Shown here: one piece after another, positions 63,226 to 64,000 of the stretch
How positions within the stretch are numbered: position 1 is the first letter of the stretch
Layout: every line of letters starts with the position of its first letter
Assembly (NCBI RefSeq): GCF_051628905.1
Contig: NZ_CP157575.1
Coordinates: forward strand, 2,108,001 to 2,172,000
Length of the DNA: 64,000 bases
Source of the DNA: Asaia sp037151935
Lineage (GTDB): Bacteria > Pseudomonadota > Alphaproteobacteria > Acetobacterales > Acetobacteraceae
Direction: 5' to 3'
Notes under the pieces: model-generated
What the model was told of the DNA's origin: nothing
What the model saw: the letters and a program-made list of their open reading frames with translations, nothing else
The model's database searches: none
Program-made: the position numbers and the translations under genes

Positions 63226-63861
63226 GTGAAGATGCTTCTTTCTCTCCGCTCGCACCGCGCCATGCGCCGTCCCGTCGCTATTGCCGCCCTGTCGCTGCTG
63301 ATGGCGACAGGGCTCTCGGCCTGTGGCAGCGATCCCACGCTTTATTCCATCGCTCCAGTGCCTGGAGCGGCCCAGCCCGGCGGTCCTGTGGTGGTGGAGG
63401 TGCGCACGCCTGTCGTGACAGCCAGTCTCGATCGCGACGAAATCGTCAGACAGGACAAGGATTACAAACTCGGCATCGCCAAGGGCAATGCCTGGAGCGA
63501 AGCGATCGGTGACATGATCGGTCGCGTTCTGACGCAGGATCTGGCGCAACGTCTGCCGGGAACGACTGTTTTCGCGCAGAACGACGCGGTCTCGACCAAG
63601 CCGCTCGCCTTCGTCGAACTGACGGTAACGGCGTTCAATGCCGATCAGCAGGGGAACGCCTCGCTGGTCGGGACTCTCTCCGTGCATGGAGACAAGCCGG
63701 GCATCGGTCCGAACCTGACCGTGCCGGTTCAGCTCCAGACGCATCTGGACAATAAACAGGCCAATACGCTGGTCGCCGGGCTGAGCACGCTGACCGGGCA
63801 ACTGGCCGATCAGGCAGCACAGAAAATCCGCGCTCTGCCGGTATTGCCGATCACACCGTGA
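63226..63861 (+). CDS. pqiC: PqiC-type lipoprotein
   Basis: A 211-residue lipoprotein with a signal ending in LSAC (Cys at about 33), followed by the ABC-type transport auxiliary (DUF330) domain: TLYSIAPVPG, VVEVRTPVVTASLDRDEIV, and ALPVLPITP at the end. It anchors the PqiB needle at the outer membrane. It starts at GTG 63226, with ATG 63232 two codons later. Last gene of the pqiABC operon, terminated 65 bases further on. Confidence 0.9.
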   Translation: MKMLLSLRSHRAMRRPVAIAALSLLMATGLSACGSDPTLYSIAPVPGAAQPGGPVVVEVRTPVVTASLDRDEIVRQDKDYKLGIAKGNAWSEAIGDMIGRVLTQDLAQRLPGTTVFAQNDAVSTKPLAFVELTVTAFNADQQGNASLVGTLSVHGDKPGIGPNLTVPVQLQTHLDNKQANTLVAGLSTLTGQLADQAAQKIRALPVLPITP

Positions 63862-63925
63862 TGGCTCTGGGGGCGCCTCCCTGACCCGGCAGAGGGATGC
63901 GCTCTCTCGATACGGCTTTTGGGTA

Positions 63926-63962
63926 TAAAAAAACCCGCCTCCTTTCGGGGGCGGGTTTTTTT
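63926..63962. terminator. Bidirectional intrinsic terminator
   Basis: A CCCGCC...GGCGGG stem with flanking A-run on the left and T-run on the right. It ends pqiC on the plus strand and would equally end a gene entering from the right on the minus strand. Confidence 0.9.
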
Positions 63963-63981
63963 CAGGCTTGTCGCCGGACGA

Positions 63982-64000
63982 TCAGAGCTTTTCGACCTGA
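63982..64000 (-). CDS. Possible 3' end of a minus-strand gene (partial)
   Basis: The last bases read on the minus strand as Gln-Val-Glu-Lys-Leu followed by TGA. Together with the bidirectional terminator just beyond it, this suggests a convergent gene that lies mostly outside the window. Too short to name. Confidence 0.3.

Overview
The window looks like a chromosomal segment of an alphaproteobacterium, most likely an acetic acid bacterium (Acetobacteraceae). The signs are a GC-rich genome, four TonB-dependent receptors with an ExbB-ExbD-ExbD-TonB energiser, a Tat-exported gluconolactonase, and core clusters typical of alphaproteobacteria: aminotransferase-hom-glpX-recJ, mrcA-prfB, nfuA-tsaB-rimI-mucR-fur-olsB-lnt. 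The genus cannot be fixed from the sequence alone. I see no prophage, CRISPR array, plasmid replication gene or intact insertion sequence.

Layout. 1-5.5 kb (minus): an aminotransferase, hom, glpX and recJ operon, preceded by a proline-rich lipoprotein gene with its own terminator. 6.7-9.3 kb (plus): a ClpP-type protease followed by two tandem ferritin-like di-iron proteins. A block of REP-like hairpins separates these from a minus-strand operon of a TonB-dependent receptor, an M1 metallopeptidase and gamma-glutamyltransferase (9.4-15.8 kb). 16.2-21.9 kb: an Ldh2-family dehydrogenase, a DAACS symporter and a TonB-dependent receptor, divergent from a GntR/FCD regulator with a clear dyad operator between them. 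21.9-24.1 kb: a TonB-dependent receptor under a near-perfect Fur box. 24.3-31.4 kb (plus): hemC; an exported catalase-peroxidase with a pseudoazurin and a cytochrome b561; a fourth receptor. 31.4-36 kb: an alpha/beta hydrolase, phosphoglucomutase and Tat-exported gluconolactonase.

36.4-44.8 kb (plus): penicillin-binding protein 1A, prfB with the programmed +1 frameshift intact, then tonB, exbB, exbD, exbD and a TPR protein. 44.9-53.7 kb: an OmpR/EnvZ-type two-component system, NfuA, a RutE-like nitroreductase, TsaB, RimI, a TusA-like protein, a MucR-like regulator, Fur, OlsB, Lnt and an XRE regulator. 53.7-64 kb: a Cys-based phosphatase, a lipoprotein, a methyltransferase, a small Trm112-like protein (59 residues), a thioredoxin-TPR protein, tRNA-Gly(GCC), an outer-membrane protein, an APC permease, tRNA-Thr(CGT) and the pqiABC lipid-transport operon.

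The genes link up. The TonB/ExbBD complex would drive all four receptors. The fur gene at 50.2 kb is the obvious candidate regulator for the Fur box at 24.05 kb. The most interesting candidates for undescribed biology are: (i) the KatG-pseudoazurin-cytochrome b561 operon, which could be a quinol-fed periplasmic peroxidase chain; (ii) the GntR-controlled receptor-symporter-dehydrogenase operon, which looks like a complete uptake and oxidation route for an unknown organic acid; (iii) the receptor-M1 peptidase-GGT operon, which suggests uptake and trimming of (gamma-glutamyl) peptides; and (iv) the clpP-linked pair of di-iron proteins.
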